Shown here: one piece after another, positions 16,375 through 23,901 of the stretch | Numbering within the stretch: position 1 is the stretch's first letter | Layout of the letters: each line of letters begins with the position of its first letter | Source: an uncultured Dorea sp. | GTDB lineage: Bacteria > Bacillota > Clostridia > Lachnospirales > Lachnospiraceae | Assembly: GCA_910588745.1 (NCBI GenBank) | Contig: CAJURK010000038.1 | Coordinates: forward strand, 1-32,406 | Direction: 5' to 3' | DNA: 32,406 nt | Translations under genes and position numbers: made by a program | Notes under the pieces: model-generated | The model's database searches: none | Seen by the model: only the letters and a program-made list of their open reading frames with translations | What the model was told of the DNA's origin: nothing

Positions 16375-17094
16375 TCAAGCACTTTGTGACTGACTCATCT
16401 GACCCTCCTGCCGGCTGCTTCTGGCCGCGCCCCTGACACGCTCCAGCTTCTGCACCTCCTGTTCCTCAAGGCATGCAAGAATTGCTTCGTTAAGCTGCAG
16501 CATCTTGTCGTCCAGCGTCGCTACCATATCTGCGCATTCCCGCAGATCCTTGCTAATATACTCTGGCGCCTGTCCTTCATACTTATAGTATATCTTGTGT
16601 TCTAGGCTGGCCCAAAAATCCATAGCAATGGTCCGAATCTGAATCTCAACTTTCGTATCCACCACGCTGTCCGATAAAAAAATAGGAACCGAAACCAACA
16701 TATGGTAGCTCTTGTAACCGCTTTCTTTCGGATTCTTTATATAATCCTTGATTGAAAGCACTTTTAAATCTGTCTGATTTCCTATCATCTCCGCTAACTT
16801 ATAAATATCTGAAGTAAATGAACAAATCAGCCGTACCCCCGCAATATCATTCACATACTTCACCATATTCTCGATAGAAGTCTCATGTCCATGCCGCTTT
16901 AGTTTCTTTACAATACTTTCCGGCGCCTTAATCCGCGTCTTAATATGCTCAATCGGATTATAACTATGCACATGCTGAAACTCATCATTCAGAATCTCAA
17001 GCTTCGTGCCGACTTCCTTGAGTGCAGATGTATATAGAAACATGACCGTCTTCCAGCTGTCCACATCCTCATAATTGCGAATCGCCATTTCCAT
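16375..17094 (-). CDS. relQ: Small alarmone synthetase, RelQ-type GTP pyrophosphokinase
   Basis: A 239-residue stand-alone RelA/SpoT synthetase domain without hydrolase or TGS parts. Motifs seen: 'RIKAPESIVKKLKR', 'DIAGVRLICSF', 'ESGYKSYHMLVSVP' (substrate loop), 'VEIQIRTIAMDFWASLEHKIYYKY' (catalytic and G-loop region). It transfers pyrophosphate from ATP to GDP/GTP to make (p)ppGpp. Length and the C-terminal helix fit RelQ (YjbM) rather than RelP. The C-terminus is Arg/Gln/Ser-rich and probably disordered. It is monocistronic, with a sigma-A promoter at 17158-17186, an AGGAG-rich leader and a terminator. Confidence 0.92.
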   Translation of the reverse strand: MEMAIRNYEDVDSWKTVMFLYTSALKEVGTKLEILNDEFQHVHSYNPIEHIKTRIKAPESIVKKLKRHGHETSIENMVKYVNDIAGVRLICSFTSDIYKLAEMIGNQTDLKVLSIKDYIKNPKESGYKSYHMLVSVPIFLSDSVVDTKVEIQIRTIAMDFWASLEHKIYYKYEGQAPEYISKDLRECADMVATLDDKMLQLNEAILACLEEQEVQKLERVRGAARSSRQEGQMSQSQSA

Positions 17095-17157
17095 ATCCTT
17101 CTCTCCTCTTCGCCTTCTTCTCCCCCTGTGAAGAGTTCTTTGTATTTTTATACGTAC

Positions 17158-17186
17158 AGTATATCACAATATGGAATGAAAGTCAT
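17158..17186 (-). promoter_or_regulatory. Putative sigma-A promoter of relQ
   Basis: On the minus strand ATGACT (17186-17181) and TATACT (17163-17158) are 17 bases apart. The ATG follows at 17094 with a purine-rich leader, giving a leader of about 55-60 bases. Confidence 0.6.
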
Positions 17187-17215
17187 AGATTTCAGAATTT
17201 TTTAATAATGAAACT

Positions 17216-17292
17216 CCCCGCAGCAAGCTGCGGGGTATCAGCCCGAGACTCACTTCGTTCGTCATTAGTTTGTTGCGCAGCAAGCTGCGGGG
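17216..17292. repeat. Intergenic hairpin repeat (two copies of a GC-rich palindromic unit)
   Basis: CCCCGCAGC, AA, GCTGCGGGG (17216-17235) is a perfect 9-bp hairpin. A second copy sharing 17 identical bases lies at 17276-17292, 57 bases on. The DNA between contains a short inverted element around ACTTCGTTCGT. It resembles REP-like intergenic elements common in Lachnospiraceae. The first hairpin could also terminate cobO transcription, as an A/T-rich tail follows on the minus strand. A 62-codon frame across it ('IPRSLLR' twice) is simply the translation of the repeat. Confidence 0.7.
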
Positions 17293-17311
17293 AATTAAAC
17301 CCTCTTTGGGA

Positions 17312-17836
17312 TTAAAACTCAATCCCTTCCCTTGCTCTCTTACCCTGGTCAAACGGGTGCTTCACCTTTGTCATCTCCGTCACGTAATCTGCAACCTCGA
17401 ACAACGCGTCGCTTACATGATGCCCCGTCATAATTACCTCAAGCCCTCTTGGCTTATGTTTAATAAAATGTACCAGCTTTTCCTCGCTCAACAGCTCCAA
17501 ATCCGCCGCACATACCGCTTCATCCAAGACCAGCACGTCAAAATTCACGCAGAATTTCGCGATCTCATCCAACGCTTTTGTATTATAATGCCGGTATTCT
17601 ACCTTTTCTTCTGAATTCATCTGATTAAAAAACTTTGTATGGCGCTTGCCGGGAAGCAGCGTGATATTCGGAACTTCTTCCAGAATCTTTCGCTCGCTGG
17701 AAGAATTATCCTTCATAAACTGAAATACCAGCACATCCAGCCCGCTTCCGGCGGCGCGGATTGCCTGTCCCATAGCCGCTGTAGTCTTCCCTTTTCCGTC
17801 CCCATAATATATATGAACCAAACCTGTTCCTAACAT
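17312..17836 (-). CDS. cobO: Cob(I)alamin/corrinoid adenosyltransferase (CobO/BtuR/CobA family)
   Basis: The 174-residue protein opens with a P-loop 'YGDGKGKTTAAMGQAIRAAG' (GDGKGKTT at 12-19), carries 'VLVFQFMKD', 'DVLVLDEAVCAADLELLSEE' and 'GLEVIMTGHHVSDALFEVADYVTEM', the CobA/BtuR pattern. It transfers the 5'-deoxyadenosyl group from ATP to reduced corrinoids, making adenosylcobamide. Length is normal. The ribosome site is GGGGGAG, and an upstream CTCCCCCT could mask it. No other corrin genes and no cobalamin riboswitch lie nearby, so it probably serves salvage of imported corrinoids. Confidence 0.93.
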   Translation of the reverse strand: MLGTGLVHIYYGDGKGKTTAAMGQAIRAAGSGLDVLVFQFMKDNSSSERKILEEVPNITLLPGKRHTKFFNQMNSEEKVEYRHYNTKALDEIAKFCVNFDVLVLDEAVCAADLELLSEEKLVHFIKHKPRGLEVIMTGHHVSDALFEVADYVTEMTKVKHPFDQGKRAREGIEF

Positions 17837-17842
17837 CTGCTT

Positions 17843-17912
17843 CTCCCCCTGCTTTTTATCTGTATCTCATCCTGTTGTTCCAACTTTCTGCAATACTCTT
17901 AAGTAGGGGGAG
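17843..17912 (-). promoter_or_regulatory. Possible ribosome-site-masking stem upstream of cobO
   Basis: On the minus strand CTCCCCCT (17912-17905) is exactly complementary to AGGGGGAG (17850-17843), which is the cobO ribosome site. The pairing would enclose about 54 bases. The segment covers nearly the whole gap between the EIIC-like gene and cobO. It may couple cobO translation to upstream translation; chance cannot be excluded. Confidence 0.3.
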
Positions 17913-17919
17913 CGCTGCT

Positions 17920-18984
17920 CTAAAGCTCCAGCTTCATATCGCCGAACTTAATCCATTCTTTCTTCCTCATAAATTCAGAAATTGCAAGCGTTACTGCTGC
18001 CGGAAGAATTACCTGGATTACCAGAATCTTTATCAGCACTGCCGCTGCCGCCTCGGTCTGGGTCATTACCTGCCAGGTCATAATCTGTCCTACTAAGCCT
18101 GCCGTCCCCATACCGGAACCGGTTGCGTTACTGGTCATATGAAGCGCTAATGTCCCCACCGGCCCTAAAATCGCACTGGACAAAATTGCCGGGAGCCAGA
18201 TAATCGGCTTTCTCACAATATTCGGAACCTGCAGCATGGAAGTACCGATTCCCTGCGCCAGAAGCCCCCCTACTTTATTTTCACGATAACTTGCTACTGC
18301 AAAACCAACCATGTTGCAGCAGCATCCGACAGTTGCCGCGCCTGCCGCCAAACCGGACAAATTCAAAATAATGCCAAGCGCCGCCGAACTAATCGGCAAC
18401 GTAAGAATCATCCCCATCAGCACGGATACGATGATTCCCATAAGAAATGGCTGCTGCTCAGTTCCCCAGTTGATAATGGAACCAAGCCACGTCATAAATC
18501 CGGAAATCGGAGGCCCAAGAACGAGGCCTACCAGCGAGCCGGTACCGATTGTCACCAAAGGCGTTACCAAAATATCCACTTTCGTCTTGCCTGCGGCGAG
18601 CTGCCCCAGCTCGATTCCCACATATGCGGCAATAAATGCCCCCAGCGGCTCTCCCGGCCCCGCATAGACCATACTGCCTTCTACCAGTACCGTACCTGCC
18701 AGAAGTTTACTTGCAAAGGCTCCTGCCATACCCGCTGTCGCGGCCGATACCACCACAAGCTGACTGCATTTGAACTTATAAGCCACGCCGATGCCGATGC
18801 CCGCTCCGGTCAGCGATGCCGCAACCTTTCCTATTACATATATCATATCCCCGGGCGTACCGCCTAACAGCGTTCCAATCTGCTGGATAATCGTTCCAAC
18901 GATCAGCGTTGCAAATAATCCCTGCGCCATACCGCTTAGGCCGTCAATGAATATCCTGTCCAACAGTTTCTTAAACTTTCCCAT
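17920..18984 (-). CDS. PfoR-like EIIC membrane protein (PTS_EIIC_2 family)
   Basis: A 354-residue polytopic membrane protein with 8-10 hydrophobic segments and many Gly/Ala-rich helices. The start 'LDRIFIDGLSGMAQGLFATLIVGTIIQQIG', then 'GKVAASLTGAGIGIGVAYKFKCSQLVV', and 'GCCCNMVGFAVASY', 'TSNATGSGMGTAGLVGQI' fit the family annotated PTS_EIIC_2/PfoR. Members were first named as a putative regulator of perfringolysin O in Clostridium perfringens; they look like EIIC sugar transporters but lack EIIA and EIIB partners, and their true substrates are unclear. The gene lies directly downstream of niaR and has its own promoter with operator-like repeats, suggesting NiaR control. Confidence 0.8.
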   Translation of the reverse strand: MGKFKKLLDRIFIDGLSGMAQGLFATLIVGTIIQQIGTLLGGTPGDMIYVIGKVAASLTGAGIGIGVAYKFKCSQLVVVSAATAGMAGAFASKLLAGTVLVEGSMVYAGPGEPLGAFIAAYVGIELGQLAAGKTKVDILVTPLVTIGTGSLVGLVLGPPISGFMTWLGSIINWGTEQQPFLMGIIVSVLMGMILTLPISSAALGIILNLSGLAAGAATVGCCCNMVGFAVASYRENKVGGLLAQGIGTSMLQVPNIVRKPIIWLPAILSSAILGPVGTLALHMTSNATGSGMGTAGLVGQIMTWQVMTQTEAAAAVLIKILVIQVILPAAVTLAISEFMRKKEWIKFGDMKLEL

Positions 18985-18996
18985 AACATTCTCTCC

Positions 18997-19019
18997 TTTG
19001 TACGTTTCCCGCGTACAAA
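18997..19019. promoter_or_regulatory. Perfect palindrome near +1 of the PfoR-like gene
   Basis: TTTGTACG (18997-19004) and CGTACAAA (19012-19019) form an 8-bp inverted repeat with a 7-base spacer, directly upstream of the ribosome site and at the predicted transcription start. It could be a repressor operator or a leader hairpin. Confidence 0.5.
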
Positions 19020-19021
19020 AC

Positions 19022-19073
19022 AGTATGTTCCCATCCGAAACAACTGTCTTACACGCAGACTAACATCTGTCTT
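19022..19073 (-). promoter_or_regulatory. Promoter of the PfoR-like gene with two candidate NiaR half-sites
   Basis: On the minus strand AAGACA (19050-19045) and CATACT (19027-19022) lie 17 bases apart. Two near-identical 10-mers, CAACTGTCTT (19041-19050) and CATCTGTCTT (19064-19073), sit 23 bases (about two helical turns) apart; the first overlaps the -35. An AGAC lies between them. A regulator bound there would block RNA polymerase. Assignment to NiaR comes from adjacency only. Confidence 0.45.
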
Positions 19074-19122
19074 GTCACCTGGAAAGTCTACCACAATCAA
19101 ACAGTTAAGTCAATATATACCC

Positions 19123-19644
19123 TTATGTGTTTATCAAGTATCCCCGTTCTTTGAGCTTAAGCTCCACCAGATTCAGCGTCTGCTCATCGGACGCCTCCAC
19201 TGTATGGAAATGTATGTCCCCGGTAAGCTCCTTGAGCGGTTTTGCTTTATTACGAAGTATCTTCTCCATAAATTCATCCACATCGCGCCTGCTGTTGATA
19301 AACAAATCCACAGCAATCTGTCCATACACATCATGTTCTATGATCACATCCAGAACCTTTGCCCCTGCGTCTACAATACCGTAAAGTTCTTCCCGCATCT
19401 CCTCATCCGTATGCTTTACCGCGAAGACACGCTTATAAATAAGGCTTCCCTCCTGCTTTCCATAAATCACATACCCTTTATTGGTAGACAAGATATTCTT
19501 ATTCGTAGCCCGCAGCAGCGCGATATCCTGCACAATTACCTGCCTGCTGACTCCCATACGCCTTGCCAGCGAAGTTCCTGACAGAGGCTCTTTTTCCGTA
19601 TTCAAGAGCTGCAGAATCAGCGTTCTCCTCTGTTCTCCATCCAT
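19123..19644 (-). CDS. niaR: NiaR (YrxA)-type niacin-responsive repressor with 3H domain
   Basis: About 173 residues: an HTH_11 domain at the N-terminus ('LSGTSLARRMGVSRQVIVQDIALLRA') followed by a 3H domain with the expected histidines in 'AVKHTDEEM', 'IIEHDVYGQI' and 'DIHFHTVEASDEQ'. Family knowledge: NiaR binds niacin and represses NAD synthesis or niacin uptake genes in Firmicutes and Thermotoga. I start it at ATG 19644, since AGAGGTG lies 6 bases before it; a frame to 19665 lacks a ribosome site. Downstream (138 bases) is the PfoR-like membrane gene, the likely target. No nad gene is near. Confidence 0.9.
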   Translation of the reverse strand: MDGEQRRTLILQLLNTEKEPLSGTSLARRMGVSRQVIVQDIALLRATNKNILSTNKGYVIYGKQEGSLIYKRVFAVKHTDEEMREELYGIVDAGAKVLDVIIEHDVYGQIAVDLFINSRRDVDEFMEKILRNKAKPLKELTGDIHFHTVEASDEQTLNLVELKLKERGYLINT

Positions 19645-19696
19645 GTTTTTCACCTCTATTTTCATTGTTGCACAACTTCATACCGAAATACAAGTC

Positions 19697-19725
19697 TTGA
19701 CATTCATAAAATGCGAATTTATGAT
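19697..19725 (+). promoter_or_regulatory. Strong sigma-A promoter of the 88-residue protein gene
   Basis: TTGACA (19697-19702) and TATGAT (19720-19725) are separated by exactly 17 bases. The promoter reads away from niaR and places the start of transcription about 70 bases before ATG 19803. Confidence 0.8.
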
Positions 19726-19802
19726 GGGGAAGTAGTCGTTCGTAAATATAACGGGCATAGATGAAATCAAACAGGCAGCTTGTGTAGGAAGGGAGAGGTT
19801 TT

Positions 19803-20069
19803 ATGTTCCGACTGTGGGCAAAAGAATTTAAGGATAACCGGATGCTTAAGGATACCGTGATCTGCAACGAGGCGGAAGATACTCGCACTCATAAAGTATT
19901 CCATGCGCTGGATCAGGTGTGTTATGAATTTGATCTAAGTAAGCCGATTTGGCTGGATAATACCGTTAAAGAATTCCAGAGGCACTCCAAGGCAAGATTT
20001 TACCCGGATAATTTCGTAGATTCTATTGATTTTGACTATCTGGAAATACAAATCATCGAAGAGGATTAA
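19803..20069 (+). CDS. Conserved-looking small protein of unknown function (88 aa)
   Basis: A soluble, acidic 88-residue protein rich in aromatic residues (F, W, Y) with many charged residues and no membrane segment or known motif. I do not recognise a family. It is very likely a real gene: a strong GGGAGAGG ribosome site lies 4 bases before the ATG, a near-consensus promoter lies 78 bases upstream, the codon use resembles neighbours, and a hairpin follows the stop. It stands alone between the divergent niaR and the convergent permease gene. Its C-terminal part alternates acidic and aromatic residues (DNFVDSIDFDYLEI). Confidence 0.75.
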   Translation: MFRLWAKEFKDNRMLKDTVICNEAEDTRTHKVFHALDQVCYEFDLSKPIWLDNTVKEFQRHSKARFYPDNFVDSIDFDYLEIQIIEED

Positions 20070-20075
20070 TGCAAA

Positions 20076-20112
20076 TCGCTTGCGGAGAGCCGTAATCCTC
20101 TTCCGCAAGCGA
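20076..20112. terminator. Hairpin between convergent genes (shared terminator candidate)
   Basis: TCGCTTGCGGA (20076-20086) pairs perfectly with 20102-20112, loop of 15 bases. T-tracts are weak on both sides. It lies between the stop of the 88-residue gene and the stop of the FtsX-like permease gene, so it probably serves both. Confidence 0.6.
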
Positions 20113-20128
20113 AATCTGTTTCCTGATT

Positions 20129-21535
20129 TTATTCTGTTTTGATTGCCGCAAGGGGACTGAGCTTCATCGCCCTAAGCGCCGGAAAATATCCCGCCAGCGT
20201 CCCAACAAGCATTGCAAACCCCATAGCGGCCAGCACCAGCCATATCGGTATATATGAAATATCTCCTTCAATTCCCATGGCGGCTCCATGGCCGGTCAAT
20301 ATATTGATGATTCCTGACAGCAGGAAGCTGAGTATCATTCCCGTCACGCCGCCAATCAGACCAATAAACGCCGCCTCCATCAAGAACATCTGCTTAATAT
20401 TTTTCAGGCTGCATCCTAGTACCTTGATCACTCCAATCTCTTTGGTACGTTCATAAATCGACATCATCATCGTATTCGCAATTCCGATTGCCGCAACCAG
20501 AAGGGAAACCGCCCCAATTCCTCCAAGCACTGCCTGGATCATAGCAAGCTGCTTCTTTGCGCTTTCTAAAAGTTCTGCATTGGTGCTGGCATTATAGCCT
20601 GCCGCACGGATATCCGCCACTACCTGCTCCACCAAGTCTGTGTCGTCGATCTTCACCTGTACCGAAGAATACGAGAACTCCTTATAGGGCTTTCCGTTCT
20701 TTGTAGTCGGCTGCCCGGGAATCGTCCTTCCGCTGAACTCTTTCTTTAATACCTGTTTCAGGGTTTCTAAATCACAATAGACATTGTAGTAACCGTTCTT
20801 ATAAGTATCCGGATCCCCCGCTACTACGCCGCTCGCCCGAACCGCGTGCTTCTCTGCCTTCTTTACCGTCTGCTGCGGCTGCTCCGGATTATCCGCCGCG
20901 CCGAACGCCGGACCCTGCTGCGCGGAATAATAACCCTCCTGATCAAGAATCAGAAATATCGTATCCTTCTGCATATCAATATCCGGCAGTTCTCCGGTCT
21001 CATAATATCCTTTTCCGGTACCCTTCTCATAGAAATTGGTAATAATTCCATTGCCGTATACTAATTCCAGCGTACTGGTTCCGGTTACAGGAAGCCTTCC
21101 ACCTTCCGCTAAATCCAGCTTCAACTGCTCCAAAGCTTCCGGCGTCAGCCCTTCTAACTGAGCCCAGCCCTCGTATCCGCCCTTAAGTAAAATAACCGAC
21201 ATCTCATATTTGGGCTGCACGCTTGTCACATGTTCCATCTTTGCAAGCTCTTTAATCGCCGCGTCCGTAAGCCGCTTATCAGACTTTTCTTCATCGCCGC
21301 TGTCGCCGTAATACACCATGCTTTCTCCCGCGTCGGCTCCGGTCACGTTAATTGTATTTAAGCCTCCCATCATTTCCAATTCTTCATATACAGAAGCCTG
21401 CAGTCCCAAACCGAGGCTAATCATTACAACAATAGAAGTAGTTCCGATCATAACGCCCAGCACAGTAAGAAAGGTACGGAGTTTTCTGCGTTTTAAATTA
21501 CTGCTGCTCATCCTCAGAAGGTCCATCCAGCTCAT
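20129..21535 (-). CDS. MacB-like ABC transporter permease (FtsX family)
   Basis: 468 residues: one N-terminal membrane segment ('FLTVLGVMIGTTSIVVMISLGLGLQ'), a large extracytoplasmic MacB_PCD-type region (about 60-350), then three membrane segments ('GAVSLLVAAIGIANTMMMSIY', a Gly-rich segment, and a C-terminal one) with 'ERTKEIGVIKVLGCS' and the final 'GYFPALRAMKLSPLAAIKTE' typical of FtsX. These permeases usually act as mechanotransmission machines rather than classical importers. The start at 21535 follows an AGGAGGAGG ribosome site that lies inside the Glu-codon tail of the preceding gene, overlapping it by 38 bases, so translation is coupled. It forms a unit with the two genes before it. 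Confidence 0.92.
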   Translation of the reverse strand: MSWMDLLRMSSSNLKRRKLRTFLTVLGVMIGTTSIVVMISLGLGLQASVYEELEMMGGLNTINVTGADAGESMVYYGDSGDEEKSDKRLTDAAIKELAKMEHVTSVQPKYEMSVILLKGGYEGWAQLEGLTPEALEQLKLDLAEGGRLPVTGTSTLELVYGNGIITNFYEKGTGKGYYETGELPDIDMQKDTIFLILDQEGYYSAQQGPAFGAADNPEQPQQTVKKAEKHAVRASGVVAGDPDTYKNGYYNVYCDLETLKQVLKKEFSGRTIPGQPTTKNGKPYKEFSYSSVQVKIDDTDLVEQVVADIRAAGYNASTNAELLESAKKQLAMIQAVLGGIGAVSLLVAAIGIANTMMMSIYERTKEIGVIKVLGCSLKNIKQMFLMEAAFIGLIGGVTGMILSFLLSGIINILTGHGAAMGIEGDISYIPIWLVLAAMGFAMLVGTLAGYFPALRAMKLSPLAAIKTE

Positions 21536-23012
21536 CCAGCAATCCCTCCTCCTCTTCTATCAGTTTGCGCGCCTTTCTTTTCTTCCGAATGATCACTCCT
21601 GCAATCACCGCAAGCACAATCACTACTATAATTGCAATCGGAGCAATCGGAAGCCCGGCTTTTGGTTCCTCCATCATCATGCTGTCCGCCATCATCCCTC
21701 CGTCGTCCATGGCTTCTGTCACGATAAGGTTAAAGCTTTCTTCTGAAGTAGATGCAGCACCGCCTTCATCCTCATAGGAAAGGGTCATCTTAACCTTGCC
21801 CTCTCCCTCCGAAGCTTTTGTTCCTTCTAACATCGCGTCAATCGCCGTACTGGAGCCGGGTTCCAGATTTCCTAAGAATACTTCTTCTTTCTTAATATCG
21901 CTTCCCTCAAAAATAGCCTTTACATTATATAATTTAATCCGGCCAAGGTTATACAAACTGCAGGACACGTTCGCTTCCGAACCAACCTCAACGCTCTCCG
22001 GCGTAATCTCAAATTCACTGACTTCAAATCTCACGTTCTGCTTTACCGGAATAGAGAGACTTGCGCCCGCCTCAATCTGCGCCGCGTCGCTGTCCTCGTA
22101 TTTCATAGACAGGGCGATCTCATAAGGCTTCTGCACCAAATCCGCTTTCGCGTTTAACGAAATGGAGATACTTGCCGTTCCGTTTGCCGGGATTCCATCC
22201 ATGTAAATGGAGTTAGCTCCAGAAGTCGGAAGAAACGCCGGCGCCGTAGTCTGCTCGTCGCTGCCTTCCGTTGGAGCCTGCAGTTCAAAGAGCATATTGC
22301 TTACTCTGGTTTTCTTCGACGTATTCTTCAAATGCACGGTCAGGACAAAATCACTTCCCGCCCTTACTTCTGTTGGATTCGTAGTAAATCCGGTTACGAT
22401 AACCCTTGGCACAGAGCCGTTTCCTGACGAGCCGCCTCCGCTGTAAGCTGCTCCGCCGTTATCAAAGCCTCCTGCAGCCGCCAGAAATTCACTGTCCATG
22501 CCTTCCTCTTCGGCATTATTTTTATCCGGCGCCTTCTGTTCTGCTTTCGCAGAAGTATTTACATAAAAGGATTGTTCGGCTATAATTGCCGGCTCTTCTG
22601 AACCATCGTCGTTTACCGGCGTCGCCGTTACATCGAACGTAAGCTGATACCGATCGTCCCCTGCATTATCTCTCTGCATAAAATTAAATTTGACGCTGCC
22701 CGTCTCGCCGGCCTCAAGCGACTCCAACGATTCATGATAGCTCTGATAATCTGTTTTAAAAGGCCATTCAGCCCCCGCCTCCTTAAGTTTGGGCGATACG
22801 GTAATATTACTCAGACGAGTATCTCCTGTATTGATAATATTCAGCACAAAATCCTGAGCCTCGCCGCACTGGTAAGTCTGCACCCGATTCTCCGGCGTTT
22901 CTATTTGCAGCGATGGGTTCGCCGCCTTTGCCGGAATACTCTCCATTCCGGCCGCCCCAAATAACAACGCCGCTATACATACCCCTGCCAGCCATCTACT
23001 CACTCTCTTCAT
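21498..23012 (-). CDS. Secreted membrane-anchored CARDB/NEW3-like protein partner of the ABC transporter
   Basis: 504 residues. A signal peptide covers ~1-30 (KR-rich start, hydrophobic core, 'SIPAKA' cleavage site). Extracellular beta-sandwich-like modules of the CARDB/NEW3 (COG1361) sort follow at about 35-150, 205-325 and 328-432, separated by a Gly/Ser/Asn-rich linker (~175-200). A single membrane segment lies at ~454-476, then a basic stop-transfer and an acidic cytoplasmic tail. A Met-rich patch (residues 435-447) sits just outside the membrane. The ATG overlaps the ATPase stop (ATGA), so it is the middle gene of the ABC unit. Such proteins probably replace the MacA-type adaptor. Function is inferred. 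Confidence 0.8.
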   Translation of the reverse strand: MKRVSRWLAGVCIAALLFGAAGMESIPAKAANPSLQIETPENRVQTYQCGEAQDFVLNIINTGDTRLSNITVSPKLKEAGAEWPFKTDYQSYHESLESLEAGETGSVKFNFMQRDNAGDDRYQLTFDVTATPVNDDGSEEPAIIAEQSFYVNTSAKAEQKAPDKNNAEEEGMDSEFLAAAGGFDNGGAAYSGGGSSGNGSVPRVIVTGFTTNPTEVRAGSDFVLTVHLKNTSKKTRVSNMLFELQAPTEGSDEQTTAPAFLPTSGANSIYMDGIPANGTASISISLNAKADLVQKPYEIALSMKYEDSDAAQIEAGASLSIPVKQNVRFEVSEFEITPESVEVGSEANVSCSLYNLGRIKLYNVKAIFEGSDIKKEEVFLGNLEPGSSTAIDAMLEGTKASEGEGKVKMTLSYEDEGGAASTSEESFNLIVTEAMDDGGMMADSMMMEEPKAGLPIAPIAIIVVIVLAVIAGVIIRKKRKARKLIEEEEGLLDELDGPSEDEQQ

Positions 23013-23761
23013 GATTGTAAAACCTCCCTGCCTTCTGTGTAATCTTCTTTCTCTTCTGAATTCATTTTCTGCTGTCTTCTATCCTCAATGCGGACAATCT
23101 TGCCGTCTATAATGTGGAACACTCTGTCCGCATACTCTGCCAGATGATTGTCATGGGTTACCATCACAAGAGTCATATTCTGTTCCCTGACGATCTGCTT
23201 CATTAACTGCATCACCTCTTCCGATGTATGGGAATCCAGATTTCCGGTCGGTTCGTCGGCAAATATAATATCCGGCTCCACAACCAGCGCTCTTGCCACG
23301 CCAACACGCTGCTGCTGCCCTCCTGACATCTGGGTCGGAAGATGTTTCCCGTGCTTTTCCAGCTTCACTAACCGGAGAAGTCTCTTCGCCTTCTTCATGC
23401 GCACATTCTTCGGTACGCCCCGGAAGCTTAGCGGCAGCGCAATATTCTCCAGCGCGTTCATTGTTCCCAGCAGATGAAACGACTGGAAGATAAATCCAAC
23501 ATGCTCCCGCCGGAAGGTAACTAACTGCTCTTCGTTCAGCTTTTCTATATGCTGTCCGCTGATGATAACCTCCCCGCTTGTAGGACGTTCCAGCCCCGCC
23601 AGCATATTCAGAAGCGTAGACTTTCCTGAACCGGAGGTTCCCACAATCGCACAAAACTCTCCCTCATAAATGGTAAAATCCACGCCGTCCAGCGCACGAA
23701 CCACTTCATCCCCCAGCCGGTAGAGTTTATACAGATGCTTCACTTCTATGACTTTTCTCAT
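23009..23761 (-). CDS. MacB/LolD-type ABC transporter ATPase
   Basis: 250 residues with all ABC ATPase motifs: Walker A 'GTSGSGKSTLLN', Q-loop 'GFIFQSFHLL', signature 'MSGGQQQRVGVARALV', Walker B 'IIFADEPTGNLDS', H-loop 'VMVTHDNHLAEY'. The 'EPTGNLDS' and 'FQSFHLL' patterns mark the LolD/MacB/FtsE subfamily. It drives the FtsX-like permease encoded two genes later. GAGGAGG precedes the ATG. The C-terminal tail is charged (Glu/Arg). The substrate is unknown; related systems export peptides or drugs or remodel envelope proteins. Confidence 0.93.
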   Translation of the reverse strand: MRKVIEVKHLYKLYRLGDEVVRALDGVDFTIYEGEFCAIVGTSGSGKSTLLNMLAGLERPTSGEVIISGQHIEKLNEEQLVTFRREHVGFIFQSFHLLGTMNALENIALPLSFRGVPKNVRMKKAKRLLRLVKLEKHGKHLPTQMSGGQQQRVGVARALVVEPDIIFADEPTGNLDSHTSEEVMQLMKQIVREQNMTLVMVTHDNHLAEYADRVFHIIDGKIVRIEDRRQQKMNSEEKEDYTEGREVLQS

Positions 23762-23854
23762 TGTGTCCTCCTCTCTTTTTCCATTTTCCAGTATAATCCC
23801 TAAATCAAAAGAAATATGGTACGAAATACTTAATTTTTTCTTAATATATGAAAT

Positions 23855-23894
23855 ACTGCATTGTAAAAGCAGTAATGTTCTTCCACAATGCAGT
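23855..23894 (-). terminator. Hairpin after the ABC-2 permease gene
   Basis: ACTGCATTGT (23855-23864) and its exact complement (23885-23894) form a 10-bp stem with a 20-base loop, followed on the minus strand by AT-rich but not pure-T sequence. It lies 8 bases past the permease stop and before the next ABC operon, so it is a plausible terminator. Confidence 0.55.
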
Positions 23895-23901
23895 AATCGT
23901 A

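Noticed and set aside
17164..17352. 62-codon frame containing two 'IPRSLLR' motifs
   Set aside because: This is the translation of the doubled hairpin repeat, not a protein gene.
17837..17919. Cobalamin riboswitch upstream of cobO
   Set aside because: The gap is only 83 bases and lacks the length needed for a B12-box riboswitch.
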